Shown piece after piece: positions 1 through 8,411 of a stretch of 64,000 nt of DNA. The DNA is taken from the NCBI GenBank assembly GCA_963699015.1, contig CAVOSX010000007.1, forward strand, positions 1 through 64,000. Reading direction: 5' to 3'. A program made the translations under genes and the position numbers. A model generated the notes under the pieces. It was given only the letters and a program-made list of their open reading frames with translations, made no database searches and had not been told where the DNA came from. Source of the stretch: PALSA-505 sp963699015. GTDB lineage: Bacteria; Actinomycetota; Actinomycetes; Streptosporangiales; Streptosporangiaceae. Each line of letters opens with the position of its first letter. Position 1 is the first letter of the stretch.

Positions 1-20
1 GATCTTGGTAAGTCAAGGCT

Positions 21-42
21 CCTTGACGCTTGAGCGTCAAGG
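21..42. repeat. Perfect 9-bp inverted repeat at the window edge
   Basis: The arms at 21-29 and 34-42 are perfectly complementary (CCTTGACGC / GCGTCAAGG) around a 4-nt TTGA loop. No gene is recognisable around it, so it may be a terminator stem, a protein-binding site or an element end. No T-tract follows on the plus strand. Confidence 0.5.
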
Positions 43-188
43 CATAGGTGAGGTTCGTGCACACCACGTGCAACAGCGCCCGGCCAACAGCGGGCAGCAA
101 CGGGCAACCACGGTCACTTGAGATGCCCAGGACGAGGACTCAGGATTCGCGGTTTCCCTGGTCAGAGCTACTTCTACGCTGGTCAGAG

Positions 189-234
189 TGGTGGTCAGGG
201 CAGGATCGAACTGCCGACCTTCCGCTTTTCAGGC
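189..234 (-). pseudogene. tRNA-Phe(GAA) 3'-half remnant, possible attachment site
   Basis: On the minus strand the segment reads as the 3' half of an actinobacterial tRNA-Phe: anticodon loop with GAA, the 3' strand of the anticodon stem, the AAGGTC variable region, a fully paired T-stem (GGCAG / CTGCC) with loop TTCGATC, a 7-nt acceptor strand and an encoded CCA. The 5' half is absent: the bases upstream of the anticodon loop do not match a D-arm and pair only partly with the anticodon stem. 3' tRNA halves are commonly duplicated at the ends of integrated elements, so this is probably an att scar rather than a working tRNA. Confidence 0.65.
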
Positions 235-478
235 TGGCAGACTCGACGTGTCGGGGGCATCGCGCCTATCCGATTCCGGCGAAGCACAGCGATAGAACGT
301 CCTCCAGTCTGGGGCGCGTCAAGGTGCCGGTCTAACGGCGCTTCGCGTAGCGGAACCTCGGCTAACTGAGCCGCGACAGGGTCGATCTCGCCCGCTGGGC
401 AGACGACCCCGACACGCTCGTCGTGCCCTGATGCGGTGACGGGTCTCTACCGGCTCGACCGTTCCTGGCCTGCTCGCA

Positions 479-1616
479 TCACGTCGAGACGTTCAGGGTG
501 GCGGTGCCGGTCGAGGTGTTGTCGTCCAGGGTCAGCCGGACCGCGCAGGTGCCGGTAGGTCAGGGCGTCCGGGCCGACTCCCACCGTGTGGCAGCTGTAG
601 GTGCTGTCTACCGTGGTCCCGTTGGGGGCCAGCAGCGTCAGGGTGGCGCAGTCTTCGCCGTCGCTGGTGACCAGTTTGGTGACGGCCTCGGTGACACGCT
701 GTTCGCTCTTGCCGGTGAAGGTGTGTTCTCGACCTCTTGGCCGACCCGTTTGACGTTCATCGACGCCGGCGGCCCGTTGACCGTGACAGTGCCAGCGACC
801 TGGTGCTTCGAGACCCACAGCGTCGCGGTCCCGGTCGCGGTGTTGTCGTCCAGGGTCAGCCGGACGGTGTAGGTGCCGGTGGGTCAGGGCGTCCGGGCCG
901 ACTCCCACCGTGTGGCAGCTGTAGGTGCTGTCTACCGTGGTCCCGTTGGGGGCCAGCAGCGTCAGGGTGGCGCAGTCTTCGCCGTCGCTCGTGATCAGGT
1001 TGGTACCGCCTCGGTGACACGCTGTTCGCCTTGCCGGTGAAGGTGCGTTCGACCTCTTGCCCGACTCGTTTGACGTTCATCGACGCCGGCGGCCTATTGA
1101 CCATGACCGGGCCCTGCGGCGGTCTTCGACACCCACAGCGTCGCGGTCCCGGTGGCGGTGTTGTCGTCCAGGGTCAGCCGGACGGTGTAGGTGCCGGTGA
1201 CGGTCAGCGCGTCCGGGCCGACTCCCACCGCGTGGCAGCTGTAGGTGCTGTCTACCGTGGTCCCGTTGGGGGCCAGCAGCGTCAGGGTGGCGCAGTCGTC
1301 GCCGTCGCTGGTGATCAGGTTGGTACCGCCTCGGTGACACGCTGTCCGCCTTGCCGGCGAAGGTGCACTTGGCCGAGGCGCCCGGCCTCGACACCTTCAT
1401 CGTCACCGGCGGCCCGTTGACCGTGACGGAGCAGCGGGTGGCCCGAACACCCCCCGGTGCCGCTGAAGCCAACGCCGAACTCGGTGACAACGCGATCAAG
1501 CTGGTCACGGTTGCGACAGCGACGAGCAAGGCCAGTGTTCTCGGGGCGCCTCGGCTCAGTCTCCAATTCGAGACACGGTAATCCCGGGACCGCTGGCCGA
1601 TTCGGATGATCGACAC
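479..1616 (-). pseudogene. Secreted tandem-repeat protein, frameshifted
   Basis: The frame opens at 1616 with a basic N-terminus, then a hydrophobic segment (LALLVAVATV...) and an Ala-rich cleavage-like region, consistent with a Sec signal peptide. About three ~107-residue units follow, each with a VNGPP start, a TSDGxDCATLTLLAPNGTT core and a TGTYTVRLTLDDNT end. This resembles the beta-sandwich repeats of secreted actinobacterial proteins (PPC-like fold, inferred). The units lie in different frames, with breaks near 740, 870, 1030, 1190 and 1340, so no continuous protein can be made. The last unit ends naturally at a TGA at 479-481. Each core holds one Cys and each end another, suggesting a disulfide per unit. 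It is probably a decayed surface protein; sequencing indels are the alternative. Confidence 0.6.
485..1440. repeat. Three ~320-bp direct repeats
   Basis: The same segment beginning GTTGTCGTCCAGGGTCAGCC recurs at 518, 842 and 1160, giving periods of 324 and 318 bp. Long blocks between the copies, such as the one around GTCCCGTTGGGGGCCAGCAG, are nearly identical. The low divergence indicates recent tandem duplication or gene conversion. The repeats underlie the repeat domains of the secreted pseudogene and could also cause collapse or mis-assembly. Confidence 0.85.
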
Positions 1617-2324
1617 GATAACCCCCCCTTACTGCTACCGTGGCGGATACTACACCGCTGTAGCAGCCGGGCGGTAGCGGGCGGCCTACCGTCAATGCCG
1701 GGACCGAGCGGAGCCTGGTCGTGCTCCGCCGGGCGAGATGCCAGCAGACCCGCGACCAGGGCCGGTAACTTCGCGTGAGACCTCACGAGCAGGTCCTAGA
1801 TCTGGCGTTATTCCTCGCTCCCGGATCTCCGAAGCGTTACGTCTCTTCCGGGTAGCTAAACAGCGGCCTTGCGGATTCTGACCGGACAAGACTGATTAAT
1901 ACAGGTCAACGATGCGCACCAGCGAGCGTCATCTGGCCACGTCGGTAGGCATTTGCCCAGGTCGGCAGGGATCGCGATTCAGTCTACGGATCAGCAGGCT
2001 GGGTTGCCGAATCTATCCGTAGTCGATCAAGGCGGCGCCGCTGTGCGGCACCGGGTCCGGGGCTCCCCGCGCCGGGCTCAGAATGACTAAAGTACCCCTC
2101 ACTCTCCTAATCAGAGTGACTAAAATTCCCTCACGCCAGTGACTACGAGACAGTCTTTCTCGCGGTCAAGTGTCCTTGTCGCAGCCGCCGTGTCAGGAGC
2201 TCCTAGCGGCGCCGCTGCGCGGTCGGCTCTGCTGACTCTGGACACAATGAGCCTTTTTCATCCTGATCTTGGAGTGGCCCGGCATGTGTGCCGATCACGG
2301 GCGGCGTGTCGGCTTGGGACATAG
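1617..2324. other. 708-bp stretch without a supportable gene
   Basis: No reading frame here has convincing domain content or codon pattern. It holds a perfect 7-bp inverted repeat (1632-1638 / 1660-1666, CTGCTAC / GTAGCAG) 16-50 bp upstream of the secreted-protein start, possibly a regulatory site. It also holds the imperfect TGACTA repeats described separately. Base composition around 1790-2160 is less GC-rich than the rest of the window, as expected for foreign or decaying DNA. Confidence 0.5.
2078..2146. repeat. Imperfect direct repeats with a TGACTAAA core
   Basis: A ~25-bp motif (TCAGAATGACTAAAGTACCC) at 2078 recurs 33 bp downstream as TCAGAGTGACTAAAATTCCC, and a shorter AGTGACTA follows at 2139. 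The spacing is close to three helical turns, so a protein-binding array or element-end repeats are both possible. Confidence 0.5.
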
Positions 2325-2384
2325 CGGAGCCCCTGGTAGATGAAGCGATCGACCAAGATCCGCATCTGCCACCAAGGGGCTCCG
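2325..2384. repeat. Inverted repeat before the transposase start
   Basis: Segments 2325-2337 (CGGAGCCCCTGGT) and 2371-2384 are inverted copies with one unpaired base. The right arm ends at the base before the ATG at 2385. Such a structure at the left end of an insertion sequence can sequester the transposase start, and here it probably marks the IS left end. Confidence 0.5.
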
Positions 2385-2622
2385 ATGCTTTTCTACCCTG
2401 CCGCGCTGCCGTTGTCGTCCCAGACCCTCGCCTACACCACCGGGATCATCCGCGCCACCGCAGGCAGATCGGGTCGCCCTGGCGCAAGCTCGCCCCGGCC
2501 GGCAGGCCCTGCTGGTGCTGGCCTACCTGCGCAAGGGCGAGACATTCGCCGAACTGGCCGCCGGGTTCGGCATCGGCACGGCGACCGTCTGGCGGTACGT
2601 CAGCGAGACCGTGGCCCTGCTG
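2385..2622 (+). pseudogene. IS5-family-like transposase, N-terminal remnant
   Basis: The N-terminus MLFYPAALPL...GIIRA, then RRQIGSPWRKLA, then GRQALLVLAYLRKGETFAEL and GFGIGTATVWRYVSE together match the N-terminal helix-turn-helix region of IS5-group transposases. The three pieces are in three different frames, so at least two indels have occurred within 130 bp. The DDE catalytic part is entirely absent, and at 2623 the reading frame runs into an IS110-type sequence. It is non-functional. Confidence 0.65.
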
Positions 2623-3487
2623 GCGGTCTGCATCGAGGGCACCCGCAGCTACGGGATCGGGCTGGCGCGGGCGCTGGCCGCCGCCGGCCTGCTGGTGATC
2701 GAGTCCGGGCGGCCCAGCCGCAAGCAACGCCGCGGGAAGGGCAAGTCCGACCCGGTCGATGCGCACCTGGCGGTGCTCGCCGCGCTGCGCCTGGACGCGG
2801 GCCGGCTGCCGGTGCCGCGGGCCGACGGCGACCGGGAGGCGCTGCGCATCCTGCTGGTCGCACGGCAGGAGATCAGGGTGGCCCGCACCGCGCCAGGCCG
2901 GCCGGCTGCGTGCCCTGCTGCTGGCCGGCGATGATGCCGGCCGCCGGGCCGCCCGCAAGGCCCTGACGCAGAGCGCTCTTGCCGCGCTGGCCGGGCGTGA
3001 CCTGGCCGCCGGCGCTCGCCGCGACCAGGCTGTGCGGCACGCCGGGATCCGCCGCCTGGCGGTCGCGCCTCGACCAGGCCCGGTGGCAGCTCAAGGACAA
3101 CCAGGCCCAGCTGCTGGCCATCGTCGAGGACATCGCCCCCGGCCTGACCAGCCGGTACGGCGTCGGACCGGTCACGCCGCCCAGGCCATCGCGAGCTTCT
3201 CCCGCCCCGGCCGGTGCCGCAGCGAAGCCGCGTTCGCCGCCCTCGGCGGCACCAGCCCGATCCCGGCCAGCAGCGGCAGAACCATCCGGCACCGGCACGG
3301 CCGCGGCGGCGACCGGTCCCTCAACCGCGCCATCCACGCCATCGCGGTCACCCGGATGCGCAGCTGTTCCCGCACCCGCGCTTATGTCGCCCGGCGCACC
3401 GCGGAAGGAAAGACCACCCGCGAAATCCGCCGCTGCCTGAAGCGGTACATCGCCCGCGAGCTCTACCGCCAGCTCAACGGTCGATGA
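2623..3487 (+). pseudogene. IS110-family transposase, 5'-truncated and frameshifted
   Basis: The sequence starts at VCIEGTRSYG, which carries the Glu of the IS110 DEDD motif, and continues through KSDPVDAHLAV and the coiled middle part. It ends with the C-terminal transposase domain (FSRPGRCRSEAAFAALGG, IPASSG, NRAIHAIAVTRM). The first ~45 residues, including the first catalytic Asp, are missing. The frame changes near 2900, 3065 and 3180, with a small deletion where a G-x-G-P-x-[ST] region is expected. It is fused in frame to the IS5-like remnant upstream, so an insertion or recombination joined two element fragments before further decay. Confidence 0.75.
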
Positions 3488-3518
3488 AACCGCTCATGAG
3501 CCCTTGACAAACATAGAA

Positions 3519-3558
3519 GCGTCAGAAGGCTCGGGGTCGAATCCCTCCGAGCGCGCCC
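3519..3558 (+). pseudogene. tRNA-Arg 3'-half remnant at an integrase att site
   Basis: The segment matches the 3' half of an actinobacterial tRNA-Arg: the 3' anticodon-stem strand TCAGA, variable AGG, a T-arm with one missing T in the loop, acceptor strand CGAGCGC and a CC-like end. No 5' half precedes it. It lies only 13 bp from the stop codon of the integrase remnant, the standard layout of an integrase beside its attachment site in actinobacterial integrative elements. It is best read as attL or attR of a degraded element. Confidence 0.65.
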
Positions 3559-3571
3559 ATGAATTCCCCGG

Positions 3572-4165
3572 TCAGGGACTTGACACCTTGCGTGCTGCTG
3601 TCTTGCTGGTCGTGTTTGGACTGGTTTTGGCCTTACTAGCTTCGTCGGCGGCGGTGTCGAGCCGATCGGCGTAGCGGTCCATGTCGCCTGGGTAGAGGTG
3701 GCCGTACAGGTCCAACGTCGTGGTGATGCTGGCGTGTCCCATGATCCCCTGGAGCATCTTCGGCGGGTATCCGGCTTGGATCATGAGTGCAGCTGCGGTG
3801 TGTCTCAGATCGTGCACGCGGAGCCGGTCACTGACGCCTGCCGGGCTGCGAGCGGGCCGAAATCCGCTGCGACTCCAGTTCGGCAGCCGGAGGGCGCTGC
3901 CGCTGGGGGTGGTAAAGACAAGATATTCGGCCTTCTTGCGCGCGATGAGAGCAGAAAGCTCGCCGGCGAGGAAACGCGGGATCGGGACCGTCCGTGACTG
4001 ATGAGATTTCGGACTGCCGAGCACGAGACGGCCACCGACATCGGCATAAGCGCGCCGGACATCGATGCGGCGGCGGTCGAGATCGATATCGCAGACCCGC
4101 AACACCGTGGCCTCGCCCCAGCGCAGGCCGGTGTAGGCCAGCAAGAGGATCAGCAACCGCCAGCG
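3572..4165 (-). pseudogene. Tyrosine-recombinase integrase, C-terminal catalytic half
   Basis: The minus strand encodes the catalytic domain of a phage/AICE-type integrase. It has the first Arg in AYTGLRWGE, the H-x-x-R motif in HDLRHTAAA, MGHASITTT, and the nucleophile Tyr in LDLYGHLYPG, followed by a basic Ser/Thr-rich tail. The N-terminal arm-binding and core-binding domains, roughly half of a normal ~380-aa integrase, are missing. Upstream of about 4165 the frame continues only as antisense of the oxalate decarboxylase remnant. A deletion therefore joined the two genes head to head. All four recognisable catalytic motifs remain, but without the core-binding domain the protein should be inactive. 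Confidence 0.8.
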
Positions 4166-5291
4166 CGAACATGTACCTGGAGGCGGGGGGGATCCCGGGA
4201 GCTGCACTGGCACCAGACCGCGGAGTGGGCGATCATGACGGAGGGCAAGTGCCGGGTCACGACGCTCAGCCGGGACGGGATGCCGAGCGTCGAGGACGTG
4301 TTCCGGGAGGACCTGTGGTTCTTCCCGGCCGGGCTGCCGCACTCGCTGCAGGGGATGGGCCCGGACGGCGCGGAGTTCGTGATCGCGTTCGATGACGGCC
4401 GCCAGTCGGAGAGCAACACGATGCTGCTGACCGACTGGTTCGCGCACACGCCGCCCGACGTGCTGGCGAAGAACTTCGGGGTGGCCCGGGAGACCTTCGA
4501 CGACATCCCGCTGCACAACTTGTGGATCTTCCCCGGCGAGGAGCCGGGGGATTCTGGAGGCCGACCAGGTCGCGGCCGGCGTGCAGTGGGGCGGGACGGA
4601 GCCGGTGATCTTCCGGATGGGGCAGCTGACGCCGGTGTATGAGAACAGCGGCGGCAGCGTCCGGGTCGCCGACAGCACGAACTTCCCGGCGTCCAAGACC
4701 GTCGCGGCGGGCCTGGTCAAGGTGGAGCCGGGCTCGATGCGGGAGCTGCACTGGCACCCGAACGCGGACGAGTGGCAGTACTACATGCAAGGGTCGGCCC
4801 GGATGACGGTGTTCAACACCGGCCCGCACGCCAACACCACCGACTTCAAGGCCGGCGACGTCGGCCTGGTCCGGCGGAACTGCGGGCACTACGTCGAGAA
4901 CACCGGCGACGACACCCTGATCATGATCGAGACGTTCCGCAGCGACCGCTACGAAGAGGTCTCGCTGGCCAACTGGCTCGCCCGCCTGCCGCCCAAGCTC
5001 GTCTCCGCGCACCTGAACATCCCCGCCGACACCCTCGCCAGGTTCCCCCGCGGCGCACAGGGAATCGTCGCCACTGCCATAACCACCCGCGCAGGCGCCG
5101 GCACCACACCCCGCCCACGTTCCCCCTCGCCGCGGGAGGAGGACGATGAGAACCGACAACGTCGGGACCGACAGCACGGTCGGGTTCGCGGTCACGTCGG
5201 CCGTGCCGAATCCGTGCCAGAACAGCCGGGAACGGTGGTCACCAGCGTCACCCGCGGGCTGCCGGGACGGCCTCAGAAGGTGGTCGGCTGA
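4166..5291 (+). pseudogene. oxdC: Bicupin oxalate decarboxylase, truncated and frameshifted
   Basis: Two cupin domains of an OxdC-type Mn enzyme are visible. The first has ELHWHQTAEW and LPHSLQG; the second has ELHWHPNADEW and GHYVENTG, so the metal ligands of both cupins are preserved. The first ~70 residues are missing at the junction with the integrase remnant. One extra base near 4195 separates NMYLEAGGI from RELHWH. A second near 4552 separates the end of cupin 1 (WIFPGEEPGD) from LEADQVAAGVQWGG. The conserved part ends about 5080; after that the frame runs on without family similarity to 5291. The function lost is oxalate to formate plus CO2. Confidence 0.8.
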
Positions 5292-5341
5292 GGAAGCCGG
5301 GCTACGCTGCCAGTACGTCTGCTCGTGGGGAGGTGCCGAAG

Positions 5342-6013
5342 ATGGCGGAGCCGGGAAACGAGACGGCAGCCGGGGCGGGCGGCCAGGGTCGCCTCCGGGC
5401 GTCGCGCGCCGACCGCGATCAGGTGATTGACGTGCTCAAGACCGCCTTCGTGCAAGGACGGCTGGACCGGGACGAGTTCGACCTGCGGGTCGGCCGGGCG
5501 CTGGCGTCGCGGACCTACGCGGACCTGGCCGTCCTCACCACCGACATCCCTGCCCGGCTGGCAAGGCCCCGGCCTCCGAAGCCGGCCCGGGAATCGGTCA
5601 GCAAGAAAGCCGTCGTGGCGACGGCCTCAGCGACCGCCGCGTTCATCGGCGTGCTGCCGGTAATGATGCTGACGCCGCCCTATCCGCCCTTTGTGCTACC
5701 GGTCGCCGTGGTCTGGTTCGTCTTGGCCATGGCCGTGCCGACGGGCTGGCTTGTGCTGTTGCACGACTGGCTTGGCAAGCGCGCTGGCAGGCGGCCTGGA
5801 CATGGGCTGCCACCGGGCGCAGGCGGTACGGCATCCCGGCGCCCGGCGGCGGCCGACCCGGCCAGGCAGCTCCCGCAAAGCGGTCACGATCTGCGGCACA
5901 CCGCTAAAGCCAGGCAAAGCCGCCTTCCCCGCCCGCAGCTGCCCTGTACGCGGCCCCCGCGTGGCGGGAACCCCCTTGGGCGCCCGAACGCGCTCGGCTG
6001 CTCCAGCCACTGA
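5342..6013 (+). CDS. DUF1707 domain membrane protein
   Basis: This 223-aa protein starts with the DUF1707 domain (about residues 15-65: ASRADRDQVIDVL, GRLDRDEFDLRVGRAL, TYADLAVLTTDIP), common in actinobacterial membrane and regulatory proteins. Two hydrophobic segments follow, about 80-105 and 110-130. The last ~80 residues are basic and Pro-rich with no known domain and may be poorly conserved. The ATG at 5342 is preferred over GTG 5333 because a GGGGAGG sequence lies 8 nt upstream. The biochemical function of DUF1707 proteins is unknown. Confidence 0.75.
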   Translation: MAEPGNETAAGAGGQGRLRASRADRDQVIDVLKTAFVQGRLDRDEFDLRVGRALASRTYADLAVLTTDIPARLARPRPPKPARESVSKKAVVATASATAAFIGVLPVMMLTPPYPPFVLPVAVVWFVLAMAVPTGWLVLLHDWLGKRAGRRPGHGLPPGAGGTASRRPAAADPARQLPQSGHDLRHTAKARQSRLPRPQLPCTRPPRGGNPLGRPNALGCSSH

Positions 6014-6030
6014 CCTGAGAGTGGTCGGCG

Positions 6031-6064
6031 TTGTCAGCTGGCGACAATTGTCAGCTCGCGACAA
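6031..6064. repeat. Two adjacent 17-bp repeats, each self-complementary
   Basis: TTGTCAGCTGGCGACAA (6031-6047) is directly followed by TTGTCAGCTCGCGACAA (6048-6064). Each copy has 5-bp inverted arms (TTGTC / GACAA) and a 7-nt loop. The pair lies between convergent genes, the second copy covering the last codons of the minus-strand gene. It could act as a double-hairpin terminator or be a small repetitive element. Confidence 0.75.
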
Positions 6065-6980
6065 AGGTCATGACGTAGAGTCCGAGCCCGGCAAAGACCA
6101 CCGCGCAGACCAGTGCCGTCAGCAACAACGCCGCCCGCAGGCTAGCGTGTCGGCCAATTGCGGCCAGGCCCTCGCGACCCGTCTGGCTGGCGACGTGGTT
6201 GCAGCGGGCCTGGAAGGTCGGCAGGTGATACCAGTGCGTCGGCGTCCGGCTCGCGACGTGCCGCTGGGCGAACCACAGTTGCACTTCGTCGAAGACCCTG
6301 CGCAGCGGTCGGCGACCGAAGAAGAAAGACGCGGCGAGACCCATCAGCTTCTTGTCCCAGTTCGAGGTGTCGATCGCCTGGATCCGCTGCCACCATGGCG
6401 CGTTCGGGCCCAGCGCGCTGACCGTGTTGTGCAGGATCGCGACGTCACGGCGGATGATCGCGTCGAGCAGATACGTCGCGGCGAAACCGGGGACGCCGTA
6501 GAGCGGCGCCCACAGGAGGAGCGCGCAGGGGATCTGCCAGAAACGCAGGGGCCTCTTGCTCTTCCGGTTCGGGATGCGCAGGGCGTCCTCGATCCGGTTG
6601 ACCCGGTTCATGGGCTTGTCCCGGTACTTGACCCGGCTCCTCCTGAAAGAATTCCACAGCAGCTGCTGGGCGATAGCACCGCCGTAAAAGCCTTCGGCCA
6701 CGTCCCGGATGCAATGGCGCAGGTTAGCATCCGATATGAATGAATGCCACCATGCGGTCACGTGCGCGTTCCACTCGAAGACAGCGTAGTAAAGCCCGGT
6801 AATTACCAACGCGCCCACGTGCCCCAGAACGAGGACCGCGACCAGGGAGATGAAGGCGAGGCGTAGCCACCTGATCGGATGCCTGAACGGGCTGACTAGC
6901 GGCTCCGGCCGTGCCGGGCGGCTCTTCGCTCTGCTTTTCGTTGGTGCCGGATGGCTCATTGCTTCCGGGGCTTGCCGCAC
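6051..6980 (-). CDS. Hypothetical membrane protein
   Basis: I do not recognise this 309-aa protein. It has a basic, Pro-rich N-terminus, a strong hydrophobic segment at about 37-66, another at about 150-175, and a C-terminal one at about 280-305. Between them is a basic soluble part rich in Arg, Trp and His. Initiation is either GTG 6980 (used here, AAGG 8 nt upstream) or ATG 6959. It converges with the DUF1707 gene, with the tandem 17-bp hairpin repeats between them. Confidence 0.6.
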   Translation of the reverse strand: MRQAPEAMSHPAPTKSRAKSRPARPEPLVSPFRHPIRWLRLAFISLVAVLVLGHVGALVITGLYYAVFEWNAHVTAWWHSFISDANLRHCIRDVAEGFYGGAIAQQLLWNSFRRSRVKYRDKPMNRVNRIEDALRIPNRKSKRPLRFWQIPCALLLWAPLYGVPGFAATYLLDAIIRRDVAILHNTVSALGPNAPWWQRIQAIDTSNWDKKLMGLAASFFFGRRPLRRVFDEVQLWFAQRHVASRTPTHWYHLPTFQARCNHVASQTGREGLAAIGRHASLRAALLLTALVCAVVFAGLGLYVMTFVAS

Positions 6981-7153
6981 GTTACTAACCTTCGGTCACT
7001 CGATGCCGTCTTCCGGGCCGCGGGCTGCGAGCAGCCAGCCGACCGTCACCCGTTCAGAGCCAGCGGAGCAGCGTTTGATACCCGGACTTTCGCGATCCGT
7101 GCCGGTCCCGGACGGGACGCTGTTCGCGGCCGTCCCGGTCGGGATAGGTTCTC

Positions 7154-7879
7154 GTGGTGGCGACCAGCGCGGCAGATTGGCTGACGGCGGTAGGCACAGT
7201 GGGGGCTGTCGTGGTGGCGCTGGGCACGCCCGCCGTCGCCTGGATGATCCGTCGCGCGCGCAGGCCCGTTCTCACGATCGAGCTGTCGGATTCGGAGCCG
7301 AACCTCCGGCCAGTCCTGGAAGCCTCGTCGGACGTCATCAGCTTCTACTGGCTGCGCTTCAGCGTGGCGAACTCCGGTCCGAGCGCGGCGCAGGCGGCGC
7401 GCGCACAGCTTCGGCGTTACTGGGTGCGGCCGGTGGCGGATCCGGGTGACGAGCAGCCCTGGGTGGAATGTGTCATCGACCCTCAGCCCCTGGCCTGGAT
7501 CAGCCGACCGTACCGGGTGGATCCGCATCGCCGCGAGGCGGTGCCCATTCCGGGCGGTTCACGCGACGCGGCTACCTTCGCATCGTTCACGGTCGTGGAC
7601 GCGACGATGACGCTGAGGTTCCTCGATGCAGACTACGTTCCGCCGTCGCCGCCGACTTCACGCCTGGTCGAGTACAGATTCGAGGTGAGCGTCACCGCCG
7701 ATAATGCCGACCCCGTCATGGCGCACCTGTGGTGCGAGCGTGAACGCGAGCACGGGCTGCTGACCGGCGCCGGCCAGGGCCGCGAGCCCCCGTCGCCCGC
7801 GCAGACACGGCGGTTCGTCCCGCGGCTCGGGAATCCGCCGCCGCCCGGTGAGGCAGACAGCCAGACCGATGACGCCTAG
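7154..7879 (+). CDS. Hypothetical membrane-anchored protein
   Basis: The 241-aa product has one N-terminal hydrophobic helix (about residues 7-33, ending in RRARRP) and then a soluble domain of ~190 residues. The soluble part has alternating hydrophobic pattern and a FSVANSGPSAAQAAR segment, typical of the N-terminally anchored beta-rich proteins that actinobacteria encode near integrated elements. It starts with GTG. No catalytic motif is visible, and the function is unknown. Confidence 0.6.
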   Translation: MVATSAADWLTAVGTVGAVVVALGTPAVAWMIRRARRPVLTIELSDSEPNLRPVLEASSDVISFYWLRFSVANSGPSAAQAARAQLRRYWVRPVADPGDEQPWVECVIDPQPLAWISRPYRVDPHRREAVPIPGGSRDAATFASFTVVDATMTLRFLDADYVPPSPPTSRLVEYRFEVSVTADNADPVMAHLWCEREREHGLLTGAGQGREPPSPAQTRRFVPRLGNPPPPGEADSQTDDA

Positions 7880-8035
7880 TCCGACAGCCACGGCAGCATC
7901 CGGCAGACTCGCTCAGCCGCCCAGACTCCACGCGGCACACGGTACTTTCCTGCGCCGCCTGACCTTAGCCTTGGCCTGCGCCATCCGGCAGGCGCCCATA
8001 CCCCTCGTTCATGGATCACGCAGAGAGGCAGGCAC

Positions 8036-8392
8036 ATGAGCGCGCAGCTGAGTCCCGAAGAGGCCGTACGCAAGTTCTTCGACTGCTACACCCGCGGCCG
8101 TCCGGAGGATTTCGACGAGTGTGTCGCGCCTGACTACCTCGACTACGGTCATGAGCCGCCCGGGATCGGGCCCGCAGGAGCGCGCAACGACTACGAGAAC
8201 GCGGTCAAGCGGTTCGACGGGCTCATCACCTACACGATCGACGCGCTGGTCGCCGACGGTGACATGGTGGCGGCCGTCTGGACCGGCGCGGTGCCCAGCG
8301 GTGAAACGTTTCATGGACTGAGCCTCTACCGGGTCACCGGCGGCCTGCTCCGGTCGACGCGGCGAGCGCTGATCGGCGACCTACCTGTGTAG
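8036..8392 (+). CDS. SnoaL-like ester-cyclase/NTF2-fold protein
   Basis: The 118-aa protein shows the SnoaL-like pattern: an N-terminal helix (SPEEAVRKFFDCYTRG), the FDECVAPDYLDYGHEPPGIGP segment, then strands ending with GETFHGLSLYRVTGG. Family members include polyketide cyclases and many uncharacterised NTF2-fold proteins. A substrate cannot be assigned. The AGAGAGG motif upstream of the ATG supports the start. The gene is a single unit closed by a strong hairpin at 8412-8453. Confidence 0.7.
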   Translation: MSAQLSPEEAVRKFFDCYTRGRPEDFDECVAPDYLDYGHEPPGIGPAGARNDYENAVKRFDGLITYTIDALVADGDMVAAVWTGAVPSGETFHGLSLYRVTGGLLRSTRRALIGDLPV

Positions 8393-8411
8393 ACCACGCG
8401 CCGGGCTGCTA

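Noticed and set aside
1692..1889. Minus-strand 65-aa frame in the gene-free stretch
   Set aside because: Arg/Gly-rich composition, no ribosome-binding site and no domain.
5146..5430. Small frame with a strong GGGAGGAGG ribosome-binding site at 5133-5141
   Set aside because: The first ~30 codons look plausible, but the rest is low-complexity and overlaps the DUF1707 gene. It may be the stump of a gene that followed oxdC; no family is visible.
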